Positions 14,006 through 18,593 of a stretch of 24,724 nt of DNA are shown here, piece after piece. The DNA lies in IMG/VR virus record IMGVR_UViG_3300042906_000415, positions 1 through 24,724 of that record; one strand, given 5' to 3'. Origin of the DNA: a virus. Numbering within the stretch: the stretch's first letter is position 1; the number at the start of each line of letters is the position of its first letter. Made by a program: the position numbers and the translations under genes. The notes below the pieces were generated by a model. It had not been told where the DNA came from and did no database searches. It saw only the letters and a list, made by a program, of their open reading frames with translations.

Positions 14006-14124
14006 AGGAAGAAGAAGAAAAAGAGTGCACCACACAAACCGAGGAAGATGGCAAACAGCACATCCATAGCACCTTTACGGCGAGCCTCGATAGCCTCATG
14101 AGAAGGGCGATAGACGTATCTCAT
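14002..14124 (-). CDS. Membrane microprotein (40 aa)
   Basis: The frame runs ATGA to ATGA between the cysteine-rich gene (14121-14124) and erf (14002-14005). The product has a basic N-terminal half (MRYVYRPSHEAIEARRKGAM) and a single C-terminal transmembrane helix (DVLFAIFLGLCGALFFFFFL) that runs to the end. The positive-inside rule predicts a cytoplasmic N-terminus. Function is unknown; candidates are superinfection exclusion, membrane docking or simply a coupling frame for erf, which has no ribosome site of its own. Confidence 0.65.
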   Translation of the reverse strand: MRYVYRPSHEAIEARRKGAMDVLFAIFLGLCGALFFFFFL

Positions 14125-14348
14125 TCTTCCCACTCCTGAGCAGGAGGAAAGGCATCGTCATAAGCCCACAACTCTCCTTCAGGGCCGCACTTGTTACCGC
14201 GAATCCGTGCGGTGGTGCAGAAGAGAGGTTCTTTGTCGCCCGTCACCACATTCGTGACCTGAAGGTCAGGGTGACCGCATTTTGAGTTCATCACATTCTG
14301 ACGATTCTCAATCACGAACTGACAGCGAATGCATGGATTGATATTCAT
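14121..14348 (-). CDS. Cysteine-rich, probable zinc-binding protein (75 aa)
   Basis: Starts at 14348 in an ATGA junction rather than at an upstream ATG in the same frame. MNINPCIRCQFVIENRQ... has Cys6/Cys9 (CIRC), then KCGHPDLQ, LFCTTAR and NKCGPEGELW. The 'C..C ... CGHP ... C...R....CG..G..W' arrangement is a recurring small phage protein that likely binds zinc. It precedes the membrane microprotein in the operon. No function is established. Confidence 0.7.
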   Translation of the reverse strand: MNINPCIRCQFVIENRQNVMNSKCGHPDLQVTNVVTGDKEPLFCTTARIRGNKCGPEGELWAYDDAFPPAQEWEE

Positions 14349-14503
14349 TGCTTGCTCGCCCACTTGATGAACTTGGCCATCTCGTCACCGAAGGCGATGC
14401 CATTGCGGGACGCACACTCCTTGAGGCATGACTTCCACTCAAGGCCGGGGCACATATTGAACAGATCAATCGCTTGACTGAGTGCTGTTTTGTAGGCTTC
14501 CAT
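14345..14503 (-). CDS. Small hypothetical protein (52 aa), first gene of the minus-strand operon
   Basis: MEAYKTALSQAIDLFNMCPGLEWKSCLKECASRNGIAFGDEMAKFIKWASKQ. The ATG at 14503 has AGGAG 7 bases upstream; earlier in-frame codons fall in the control region and are not needed. The form 'LK.CA..NGI..G.EM..F..WA' is common in small phage early proteins of unknown function. As the first gene after the divergent control region it should be expressed early. Confidence 0.68.
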   Translation of the reverse strand: MEAYKTALSQAIDLFNMCPGLEWKSCLKECASRNGIAFGDEMAKFIKWASKQ

Positions 14504-14547
14504 TTGCTTGCTCCTAAAAGACCGCGATCTAGCGGCATGGGAAGAAT

Positions 14548-14563
14548 CATAAGCGATCTTATG
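14548..14563. promoter_or_regulatory. Operator-like palindrome B
   Basis: CATAAG-CGAT-CTTATG, perfect 6-bp arms with a 4-base spacer. It lies between a possible -35 (TTGTCA) and -10 (TATGAT) of the leftward promoter. Its centre is 37 bases from the centre of palindrome C. Confidence 0.6.
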
Positions 14564-14584
14564 GGATGACAACATAGGACTTTC

Positions 14585-14600
14585 CCTAAGTCCACTTATC
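14585..14600. promoter_or_regulatory. Operator-like palindrome C
   Basis: CCTAAG-TCCA-CTTATC contains the TAAG-N4-CTTA core. The next bases outward (C and T) do not pair, so it is weaker than A and B. It lies just upstream of the possible rightward -10 at 14611. Confidence 0.55.
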
Positions 14601-14622
14601 CTAATCGGGCTTACACTACAGC

Positions 14623-14709
14623 GGGGCCAGGAACGGGTTAGCGCCGTGCGCCTGGTGTTTTCGAATTATCAGCAGGAGCAACTCTGCTACATGAGAGCTG
14701 GCCCCACCA
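14623..14709 (+). other. tRNA-like folded leader element upstream of cro
   Basis: GGGGCCAG (14623-14630) pairs perfectly with CTGGCCCC (14698-14705), and ACCA follows directly. Inside are hairpins ACGG/CCGT with a 7-base loop (14633-14647), CTGGTG/TATCAG (14652-14672) and GCAG-type/CTGC (about 14672-14687). Length (87) and 3' ACCA are tRNA-like, but there is no canonical T-loop, anticodon stem with 7-base loop, or T8, so it is not a standard tRNA. It ends 10 bases before the cro start and could be a decayed tRNA, a regulatory leader or chance pairing. Confidence 0.35.
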
Positions 14710-14719
14710 AGGGAGAGAC

Positions 14720-14881
14720 ATGGACAAGAAAGAGCTAATCAAGAAGGCTGGAGGAGTCACCGCACTAGCGAGACTTCTGGGCATCTCCTGTCCTGCGATT
14801 TATCAATGGAAGCGGGTTCCGCAGGCTCGGCTGTGGCAACTCAAGACCCTTCACCCCGAGTGGTTTGAGGAGCAAACATGA
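14720..14881 (+). CDS. cro: Cro-like transcriptional regulator
   Basis: 53 residues, MDKKELIKKAGGVTALARLLGISCPAIYQWKRVP.... Residues 12-34 form a helix-turn-helix of the Cro/YdaS type: 'GG.TALARLLGIS..AIYQW..VP..R'. The C-terminal HPEWFEEQT is a short dimer arm. Such proteins repress early promoters by binding short palindromes. It is the first gene rightward of the divergent control region, the lambda cro position, with GGGAGAGAC just before the ATG. Palindromes A-D are natural candidate targets. I see no CI-type repressor gene in this window. Confidence 0.85.
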   Translation: MDKKELIKKAGGVTALARLLGISCPAIYQWKRVPQARLWQLKTLHPEWFEEQT

Positions 14882-15039
14882 AGAAACTGGCTATCGCTGC
14901 CGCAATGATGCTGCTTGGTGCTAACGCTCATGCGGCCTGCACTTCCCACACCTATATCGTCAATGGCAAGACGGTGACCTGTATGACCTGTTGCTACGGA
15001 GAGGGTCAGTTCAGGACTTGCACAACTACTTGCAACTGA
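14878..15039 (+). CDS. Secreted cysteine-rich microprotein (53 aa)
   Basis: Overlaps the cro stop as ATGA. The N-terminus is a textbook Sec signal peptide: MKKL, hydrophobic AIAAAMMLLG, then ANAHA-A with an Ala-x-Ala cleavage site at about residue 19. The mature part is about 33 residues with six cysteines (21, 35, 38, 39, 48, 52), suggesting a disulfide-bonded periplasmic peptide. The Cys at 21 is not in a normal lipobox. I recall similar short 'C..HTY...G..V.C.TCC....C.T.C' phage proteins without known role. Early expression with cro makes a host-envelope or superinfection-exclusion role conceivable. Confidence 0.75.
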   Translation: MKKLAIAAAMMLLGANAHAACTSHTYIVNGKTVTCMTCCYGEGQFRTCTTTCN

Positions 15040-15045
15040 GGTAGA

Positions 15046-15162
15046 GTGAGAAAGCGCCGTGAGAAGCGCATAAGGTGGGCCTGGATCAGTGTCCTTGGGT
15101 GGACGGCTTCAGGCCCGATAAAGCCCGTAATGGGTTGGCCCGCCTCGGAATTCTCACCCTGA
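15046..15162 (+). CDS. Possible small basic protein (38 aa)
   Basis: A GTG-started frame in the 146-base gap between the secreted microprotein and the DUF1376 gene. The product is MRKRREKRIRWAWISVLGWTASGPIKPVMGWPASEFSP: a basic N-terminus and a short tryptophan-rich hydrophobic stretch. GAGG lies 4 bases upstream of the start, a rather short spacing. It may be a real membrane-associated peptide or chance; the length is too small to decide. If not coding, the gap holds no other feature I can see. Confidence 0.35.
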   Translation: MRKRREKRIRWAWISVLGWTASGPIKPVMGWPASEFSP

Positions 15163-15185
15163 GGCTGTCCCCCCAAGGAACGCTG

Positions 15186-15950
15186 ATGCATTTCTATCAG
15201 TTCAACATCAAGGACTACCAGTCCCACACGGGACATCTTGATGAGTTCGAGGACTTGGCATACCGCCGACTTCTCGACTGGTGCTATCTTCACGAGCGCC
15301 CGCTTCCACTAGATCCAGACGAGATTGCCCGTTTAATCAGGATGCGATCGCATAGCGACTGCGTTGCGTCCGTTCTACGGGAGTTCTTCGTCCGTACGGA
15401 TCATGGATGGATTTCAGATCGTGTCCTGCGTGAGATCAGCTCGGTGAACAACAAGTCCGAGAAGGCCCGAGAGAGTGCAAGGGCTAGATGGGACAAGAGG
15501 TTAGATGCGAACGCATTGCCAACGCAGTCCGAAGGCAATGCTCCCATTACCCATGACCCATTACCCATTACCCAAGACACAATACCCAAAGAGAAGAAAC
15601 GCACATCGACTCTCGTCGAGTGCTTCTCTGGTGTTGATCCTCAAGTCTGGAATGACTGGTTGGCGATCCGCAAAGCCAAGAAACTTCCCTTGACCAAGAC
15701 CGCTATGGCTCAAGTCGAGGCCGAGGTGAAGAAGGCTGGCATCTCAATGCAGGAAGCTCTGAAGGAGTGCTGCCTGCGAGGTTGGGGTGGCTTCAAGGCA
15801 AGCTGGTATGTCCCGGCCCCAACGCTGACCGTCCCGAGCGCACCGATGCGTGATCCTGCTTTGGTCAAAATCGAGCAGGATTCTCTGAGGAAGATCGCGC
15901 CTCCTCCTGAGATTCGCCAGATGCTGAACTCGATCATCAAAAAAGTATGA
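15186..15950 (+). CDS. DUF1376 protein, probable replication initiator/organizer
   Basis: 254 residues from the ATG at 15186, which has AAGGAA 5 bases upstream; the frame is open further left but with no family match there. The N-terminal 90 residues are DUF1376: HFYQFNIKDYQSHTGHLDEFEDLAYRRLLDWCYLHERPLPLDPDEIARLIRM. A polar linker with ITHDPLPITQDTIP follows, then a C-terminal helical domain (VWNDWLAIRKAKKLPLTKTAMAQ...). Phage DUF1376 proteins occupy the lambda O/replisome-organizer position after cro, as here. The linker is encoded by a 7-base tandem repeat. Initiator function is inferred from position. Confidence 0.85.
   Translation: MHFYQFNIKDYQSHTGHLDEFEDLAYRRLLDWCYLHERPLPLDPDEIARLIRMRSHSDCVASVLREFFVRTDHGWISDRVLREISSVNNKSEKARESARARWDKRLDANALPTQSEGNAPITHDPLPITQDTIPKEKKRTSTLVECFSGVDPQVWNDWLAIRKAKKLPLTKTAMAQVEAEVKKAGISMQEALKECCLRGWGGFKASWYVPAPTLTVPSAPMRDPALVKIEQDSLRKIAPPPEIRQMLNSIIKKV
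15543..15577 (+). repeat. 7-bp tandem repeat inside the DUF1376 gene (iteron-like)
   Basis: Five in-phase heptamers: CCCATTA, CCCATGA, CCCATTA, CCCATTA, CCCAAGA, followed by degenerate CACAATA and CCCAAAG. They encode the Pro/Ile/Thr linker. Lambda's origin iterons also lie within its initiator gene, so an origin role is possible; replication slippage in a linker is the plain alternative. Confidence 0.7.
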
Positions 15951-16159
15951 ACTATTTTGAAGCCGTAAAACTTCTAAACGAGGTTAAAGATGGAGTCAAT
16001 CACAGCACAGAGTCAATCACCTACGCTCTCTTCCTCACAGGAGACATTTCGGATGGAATGCGAGGCGAAACATTGGGTCAAGACTTTCAACGCAATGAAA
16101 GCCGATCATGGGCTGATTACTGCATCAGCGTGGTGGGGACAAACAATCCGAGACATTGA
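15947..16159 (+). CDS. Small hypothetical protein (70 aa)
   Basis: Starts in an ATGA junction with the DUF1376 stop. MNYFEAVKLLNEVKDGVNHSTESITYALFLTGDIS.... The 'I.YAL.LTGD' segment recalls small phage proteins placed after replication initiators. The C-terminal half overlaps the next gene in another frame and is less convincing, so the real protein may be a shortened or frameshifted version. No function is known. Confidence 0.55.
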   Translation: MNYFEAVKLLNEVKDGVNHSTESITYALFLTGDISDGMRGETLGQDFQRNESRSWADYCISVVGTNNPRH

Positions 16160-16223
16160 AAAGAAGCGAGGCCCAAAAGCTACCCAAGAACTCCGCGACG
16201 CAATGAATAGGTTGAAGAAATGA
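16053..16223 (+). CDS. Small hypothetical protein (56 aa), DUF7696-like pattern
   Basis: From the ATG at 16053, with AGGAG 9 bases upstream: MECEAKHWVKTFNAMKADHGLITASAWWGQTIRDIEKKRGPKATQELRDAMNRLKK. The 'CE..HW......R....IEKKRG..A...L' pattern resembles a small phage family that I tentatively relate to DUF7696. The stop is in an ATGA junction with rusA, supporting translation. An earlier in-frame ATG (15990) adds unlike residues that are probably a shadow. Its first 107 bases overlap the preceding gene. Confidence 0.6.
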   Translation: MECEAKHWVKTFNAMKADHGLITASAWWGQTIRDIEKKRGPKATQELRDAMNRLKK

Positions 16224-16648
16224 CATTCATAGTTGTCTTTACCGTCGAAGGAATCCCTCAAGGCAAGGGAAGACCAAGGTTCCGAAGGGCTGGAAACTTC
16301 GTCCAAACTTACACCGATGCTAAGACAAAGAGCTATGAAGCAACCATCAAAGACGCATCTGCTCGCGCAATGGGGTCAGCAAGCCCACTAGAAAGCCCTG
16401 TGAGCGTCGATCTCTACATCAGAGTACCTTGCCCCTCATCTTTCTCCAAACGCCGCCAGAACGAGTGCTTTGAAGGAAGGGAGAGGCCGACGAAGAAGCC
16501 TGACATCGACAACATAATCAAGGCATATTTAGACGGAATGAATGGAATTGTATATTTGGACGATACACAAGTGGTCAGAGTATCCGCAAAAAAAGTGTAT
16601 TCAATGGTTGCTGGTGTAGATGTTTGTGTAAGAGAGGAAATATTGTGA
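16220..16648 (+). CDS. rusA: RusA-type Holliday junction resolvase
   Basis: 142 residues. RusA motifs: FTVEGIPQGKGRPRF near the N-terminus and KPDIDNIIKAYLDGMNGIVYLDDTQVV (93-119), carrying the conserved aspartates Asp95, Asp97 and Asp114/115. RusA homodimers cut four-way junctions, resolving recombination or replication intermediates before packaging. It sits in the lambdoid nin-like position between the initiator and late genes. Overlap starts and stops (ATGA, GTGA) tie it to its neighbours. Base composition is somewhat more AT-rich than the genes to its right. Confidence 0.93.
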   Translation: MTFIVVFTVEGIPQGKGRPRFRRAGNFVQTYTDAKTKSYEATIKDASARAMGSASPLESPVSVDLYIRVPCPSSFSKRRQNECFEGRERPTKKPDIDNIIKAYLDGMNGIVYLDDTQVVRVSAKKVYSMVAGVDVCVREEIL

Positions 16649-16947
16649 GTTATTCAATAATTGAGCTGGAGATTATTCGTTGGGCCGAAAAAAGGCGCAT
16701 TATTCCAAACAGCACAACCGAGAAACAACTTCTCAAGTGCATGGAAGAACTTGGCGAATTGGTCTCTGCGACATTAAAAGGAAACAAAGAGGCTCAGATT
16801 GACGGGTTCGGTGATGTTCTCGTCACTCTTATCCTGGCGGCAGACCTGGCTGGGCTTGATCTGATTACCTGTCTGAACAGGGCGTATGAAGAGATAAAAG
16901 ATCGGAAGGGAACGCTCCATGCAAATGGAATATTTGTCCGAGATTGA
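16645..16947 (+). CDS. MazG-like nucleotide pyrophosphohydrolase
   Basis: 100 residues from the GTG in a GTGA junction with rusA and with GAGG 7 bases upstream; a further upstream ATG would run into rusA. MazG-type metal-binding motifs are visible: MEELGELVSATLKG (E-E-x-x-E helix) and DGFGDVLVTLILAADLAGLDL (the 'D..GDV...' helix). The C-terminus AYEEIKDRKGTLHANGIFVRD matches the usual 'A...K...RKG....G.F.K' ending. These enzymes hydrolyse nucleoside triphosphates; in phages they may clean the nucleotide pool or alter (p)ppGpp signalling. Confidence 0.85.
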   Translation: MSYSIIELEIIRWAEKRRIIPNSTTEKQLLKCMEELGELVSATLKGNKEAQIDGFGDVLVTLILAADLAGLDLITCLNRAYEEIKDRKGTLHANGIFVRD

Positions 16948-17011
16948 GATATTCATCTCCATAGCGATCATCGCGGTACTCCTCAAGACGATAGAGAGAC
17001 TCATCAAGTGA
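16919..17011 (+). CDS. Single-pass membrane microprotein (30 aa)
   Basis: MQMEYLSEIEIFISIAIIAVLLKTIERLIK, a peptide that is almost entirely one transmembrane helix (about residues 9-24) with a basic tail. AAGGGAA lies 7 bases upstream of the ATG; a second in-frame ATG lies 6 bases on. It overlaps the MazG-like gene end by 29 bases and its stop overlaps the next gene's GTG start as GTGA, so the gap between the two genes is fully explained by it. Function is unknown; small phage membrane peptides can block superinfection or modulate host pumps. Confidence 0.62.
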   Translation: MQMEYLSEIEIFISIAIIAVLLKTIERLIK

Positions 17012-17334
17012 ACGCACACGCCGCCATCGACTTCATCATCAGGAACTCAGGAGACTACGCCAAGGCCAAGGCCCAGCGGGTGTACCTAGAGGAGTTCAGA
17101 AAGAGCAAGAAAGCTCTGCTGATGAAAGAGGCGATGCTCAAATTTGAGGCAGTCAACGCACAAGAGAGGGAGGCGTACTCACATCCGGAGTATCAGGAGC
17201 TTCTAAAGGGACTGGCGGCTGCGATAGAGGTTGAGGAAGAACTGAAATGGAAGCTGGAGGCAGCAAGGATGAGGACTGATGTCTGGAGGACAGAACAAGC
17301 AACCGCTCGAGCAGAAGGACGGGCTACAGAATGA
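17008..17334 (+). CDS. Helical phage protein of unknown function (108 aa)
   Basis: GTG-started in a GTGA junction. NAHAAIDFIIRNSGDYAKAKAQRVYLEEFRKSKKALLMKE..., then EREAYSHPEYQELLKGLAAAIEVEEELKWKLEAARMRTDVWRTEQATARAEGRATE. The 'A.AKA.RVYLEEFRKS.KA.LM' and 'HP.Y...L..L..AVE.EE..RW......A...VWR..QA..R' blocks are well conserved in many phages. The protein is strongly helical, likely a coiled coil. It is usually found beside the nuclease gene that follows here. No function is established. Confidence 0.8.
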   Translation: MNAHAAIDFIIRNSGDYAKAKAQRVYLEEFRKSKKALLMKEAMLKFEAVNAQEREAYSHPEYQELLKGLAAAIEVEEELKWKLEAARMRTDVWRTEQATARAEGRATE

Positions 17335-17651
17335 TTCAGAAGCACACCTACATCCGAAGCCCCAAACTCCTTAGAGCAGTCGCGGAGTTGTCCTGTCAAT
17401 GCTGTGGACACCCGAACTCCCAAGCAGCTCACTCCAACTGGACTGGCGGGAAAGGAAAGGGAGTGAAGGCAGACGACAACCACATAGCCGCCTTATGCCT
17501 CAAGTGCCATTGGGAGATCGATCAGGGCAACAAGATGACCAAAGAGGAGCGGAAGGAGAAGTGGCTTGCTGCTCACCGCCGGACAGTCCAGGCTCTACAG
17601 AGTCAGGGAAAATGGCCTATTGACATTCCGATTCCCGATATAGAATTGTGA
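17331..17651 (+). CDS. HNH-like nuclease (YbcO/DUF1364-like)
   Basis: 106 residues. Zinc and active-site pattern: LSCQCCGHPNSQAAHSNW (Cys22, Cys25, His34), then DDNHIAALCLKCHWEIDQGNKM (Cys56, Cys59, His60, Asp64). The 'CQ.CG....AAHSN......G...KA.D..IAALC..CH.EIDQG' layout is that of small phage HNH-type nucleases like E. coli YbcO from the lambdoid nin region. Probable role in recombination or DNA processing. The start is in an ATGA junction; a terminator follows, so this is the last gene of the right early operon. Confidence 0.82.
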   Translation: MIQKHTYIRSPKLLRAVAELSCQCCGHPNSQAAHSNWTGGKGKGVKADDNHIAALCLKCHWEIDQGNKMTKEERKEKWLAAHRRTVQALQSQGKWPIDIPIPDIEL

Positions 17652-17678
17652 TGCCCCTTAATCCGCAGTTGCCGGGGT

Positions 17679-17701
17679 GGGGCCATAGTGCCCCTTTTTT
17701 T
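17679..17701 (+). terminator. Rho-independent terminator of the right early operon
   Basis: GGGGC-CATAGT-GCCCC stem-loop followed by seven T. Upstream, CCCC at 17654-17657 can instead pair with GGGG at 17674-17677 to form a separate hairpin; a second GGGG at 17679-17682 is the one used in the terminator. Confidence 0.8.
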
Positions 17702-17712
17702 CTGGAGCGATG

Positions 17713-17865
17713 ATGAAAAAGAAGACTGTGGAAGAGATGCAGAAGTATCTCAATCAGAACAAGCGCAAGTACCATCAAACGAAGCCCATGAAGGCTTACA
17801 AGATGGCAGACGAGTTCGGCAAGGGCTACGAGGCCATTGAGATGCAGAAGGCGATGAAGAAGTGA
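17713..17865 (+). CDS. Small lysine-rich hypothetical protein (50 aa)
   Basis: MKKKTVEEMQKYLNQNKRKYHQTKPMKAYKMADEFGKGYEAIEMQKAMKK, rich in Lys and Met. I chose the second of two tandem ATG codons because it leaves five bases after GGAG; the first (17710) is possible. It is the first gene after the terminator, and its stop overlaps the next gene as GTGA. The high positive charge suggests nucleic-acid contact or, given its position before the packaging genes, a small virion protein. No family is recognised. Confidence 0.65.
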   Translation: MKKKTVEEMQKYLNQNKRKYHQTKPMKAYKMADEFGKGYEAIEMQKAMKK

Positions 17866-18338
17866 AGTGCCCTATCGCCACCCAGGACACAGAGGTCAAC
17901 CTCAAGAACCGTAACCACGCCTTCGAGGAGTACGGTTACGGGCCTGCCAATCCCGAAAACCCGGGTAATTTCTGGGACGAACGCGCAGAGGAATGGAACA
18001 CCACCCCCGAGATCGCTCAGTCGATGAGGTGTGGGAACTGCGCTGCTTTCATTCAAACGCCCGAGATGATGGGGTGCATCACCGCCGGGATTCAGAAGGA
18101 AGAATCCGACGATGAGACCTATGCTCCCGAGGTTGTTGAGGCGGCTGATCTGGGTTACTGTGAGCTGTTCGAGTTCAAGTGTGCGGCAGACCGAACCTGT
18201 AGCGCATGGCTCACAGGTGGCCCGATCACCAAGATGACCACGAAGCGCAAGCAGATGCTTCAAATGGCTAAGTACAACGCACGAAAGGGCGAGTATGAAG
18301 ACGAAAGCGGAGAAGAAAATCTCGAAGGTGATGACTGA
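17862..18338 (+). CDS. Cysteine-rich phage protein (158 aa), possible metal or Fe-S binder
   Basis: GTG-started in a GTGA junction. N-terminal KCPIATQDTEVNLKNRNHAFEEYGYGPANP is followed by RCGNCAAFIQTPEMMGCI (Cys57, 60, 72) and LGYCELFEFKCAADRTCSAWLTGGPI (Cys100, 107, 113), then a charged tail. The 'MRCGNC..F ... C ... LGYC..F.FKCAA.RTC.AW..GGPI' block is conserved in many phages next to structural genes. The CxxC...C...CxAW order recalls high-potential iron-sulfur proteins, but zinc is equally possible. The last 44 bases overlap the next gene. Confidence 0.75.
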   Translation: MKCPIATQDTEVNLKNRNHAFEEYGYGPANPENPGNFWDERAEEWNTTPEIAQSMRCGNCAAFIQTPEMMGCITAGIQKEESDDETYAPEVVEAADLGYCELFEFKCAADRTCSAWLTGGPITKMTTKRKQMLQMAKYNARKGEYEDESGEENLEGDD

Positions 18339-18441
18339 GTACGGCAAGGGCAAACTCAAGAGCAGCTCTGGCAGCAAGGTCACCAATCCCAAGCAGGCTA
18401 TCGCCATCGCTCTTTCCGAAGCCAAAAGGAAAAAGAAATGA
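18295..18441 (+). CDS. DUF6496-like small basic protein (48 aa)
   Basis: MKTKAEKKISKVMTEYGKGKLKSSSGSKVTNPKQAIAIALSEAKRKKK. The 'KVM.E...GKL.S.SG..VTNPKQAIAIALSEA.K' signature is that of DUF6496, found in phage and bacterial genomes; its role is unknown. It overlaps the end of the preceding gene by 44 bases, and its stop overlaps the next start as ATGA. It is strongly basic, in line with the neighbours at 17713 and 18438, and might bind DNA. Confidence 0.8.
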   Translation: MKTKAEKKISKVMTEYGKGKLKSSSGSKVTNPKQAIAIALSEAKRKKK

Positions 18442-18593
18442 AAGGTCTTTACGCCAATATCCACGCCAAGCGTGAGCGCATCGAGCGCCAGAAGGCCGCA
18501 GGCAAGACTCCTGAGCGGATGAGAAAGCCCGGAACCAAGGGAGCGCCGACTGCTGCTGCTTTCAAGGCTGCTGCTAAGACGGCAAAGAAATGA
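18438..18593 (+). CDS. Small Lys/Ala-rich protein (51 aa), 'KGLYANIHAKR' type
   Basis: MKGLYANIHAKRERIERQKAAGKTPERMRKPGTKGAPTAAAFKAAAKTAKK. The opening '(K)GLYANI..KR.RI' is common in short phage proteins encoded upstream of the terminase. The tail is Ala/Lys-rich, like histone-H1-type or nucleoid-binding sequences. ATGA junctions link it to both neighbours. A DNA-binding or virion-packaged role is a guess from composition only. Confidence 0.75.
   Translation: MKGLYANIHAKRERIERQKAAGKTPERMRKPGTKGAPTAAAFKAAAKTAKK

Larger units (their letters stand above)
14504..14719. promoter_or_regulatory. Divergent control region between early operon and cro
   Basis: A 216-base gap between divergent transcription units. 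It holds palindromes B and C, an inverted repeat GGACTT-N5-AAGTCC (14577-14593) overlapping C, and the tRNA-like element next to cro. On the minus strand TTGTCA and TATGAT lie 15 bases apart with palindrome B between them, a weak promoter candidate for the early operon. On the plus strand TTACACT (14611-14617) is a possible -10 without a good -35. Promoter positions are therefore uncertain, but the layout resembles a lambdoid PL/PR control region. Confidence 0.6.

Noticed and set aside
13908-14099. Minus-strand ORF of 63 codons over the Erf start
   Set aside because: It is Ser-rich and incoherent, and lies across the Erf start and the better-supported membrane microgene, whose frame runs exactly from ATGA to ATGA.
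14623-14709. Calling the element upstream of cro a genuine tRNA
   Set aside because: Despite the long acceptor-like stem and ACCA end, there is no canonical T-loop or anticodon arm on either strand, so it is reported only as tRNA-like.
17826-18464. Antisense ORF (212 codons) with hydrophobic N-terminus
   Set aside because: It lies opposite three well-supported small genes in NTGA junctions; the hydrophobicity reflects the reverse complement of Lys/Glu-rich codons.
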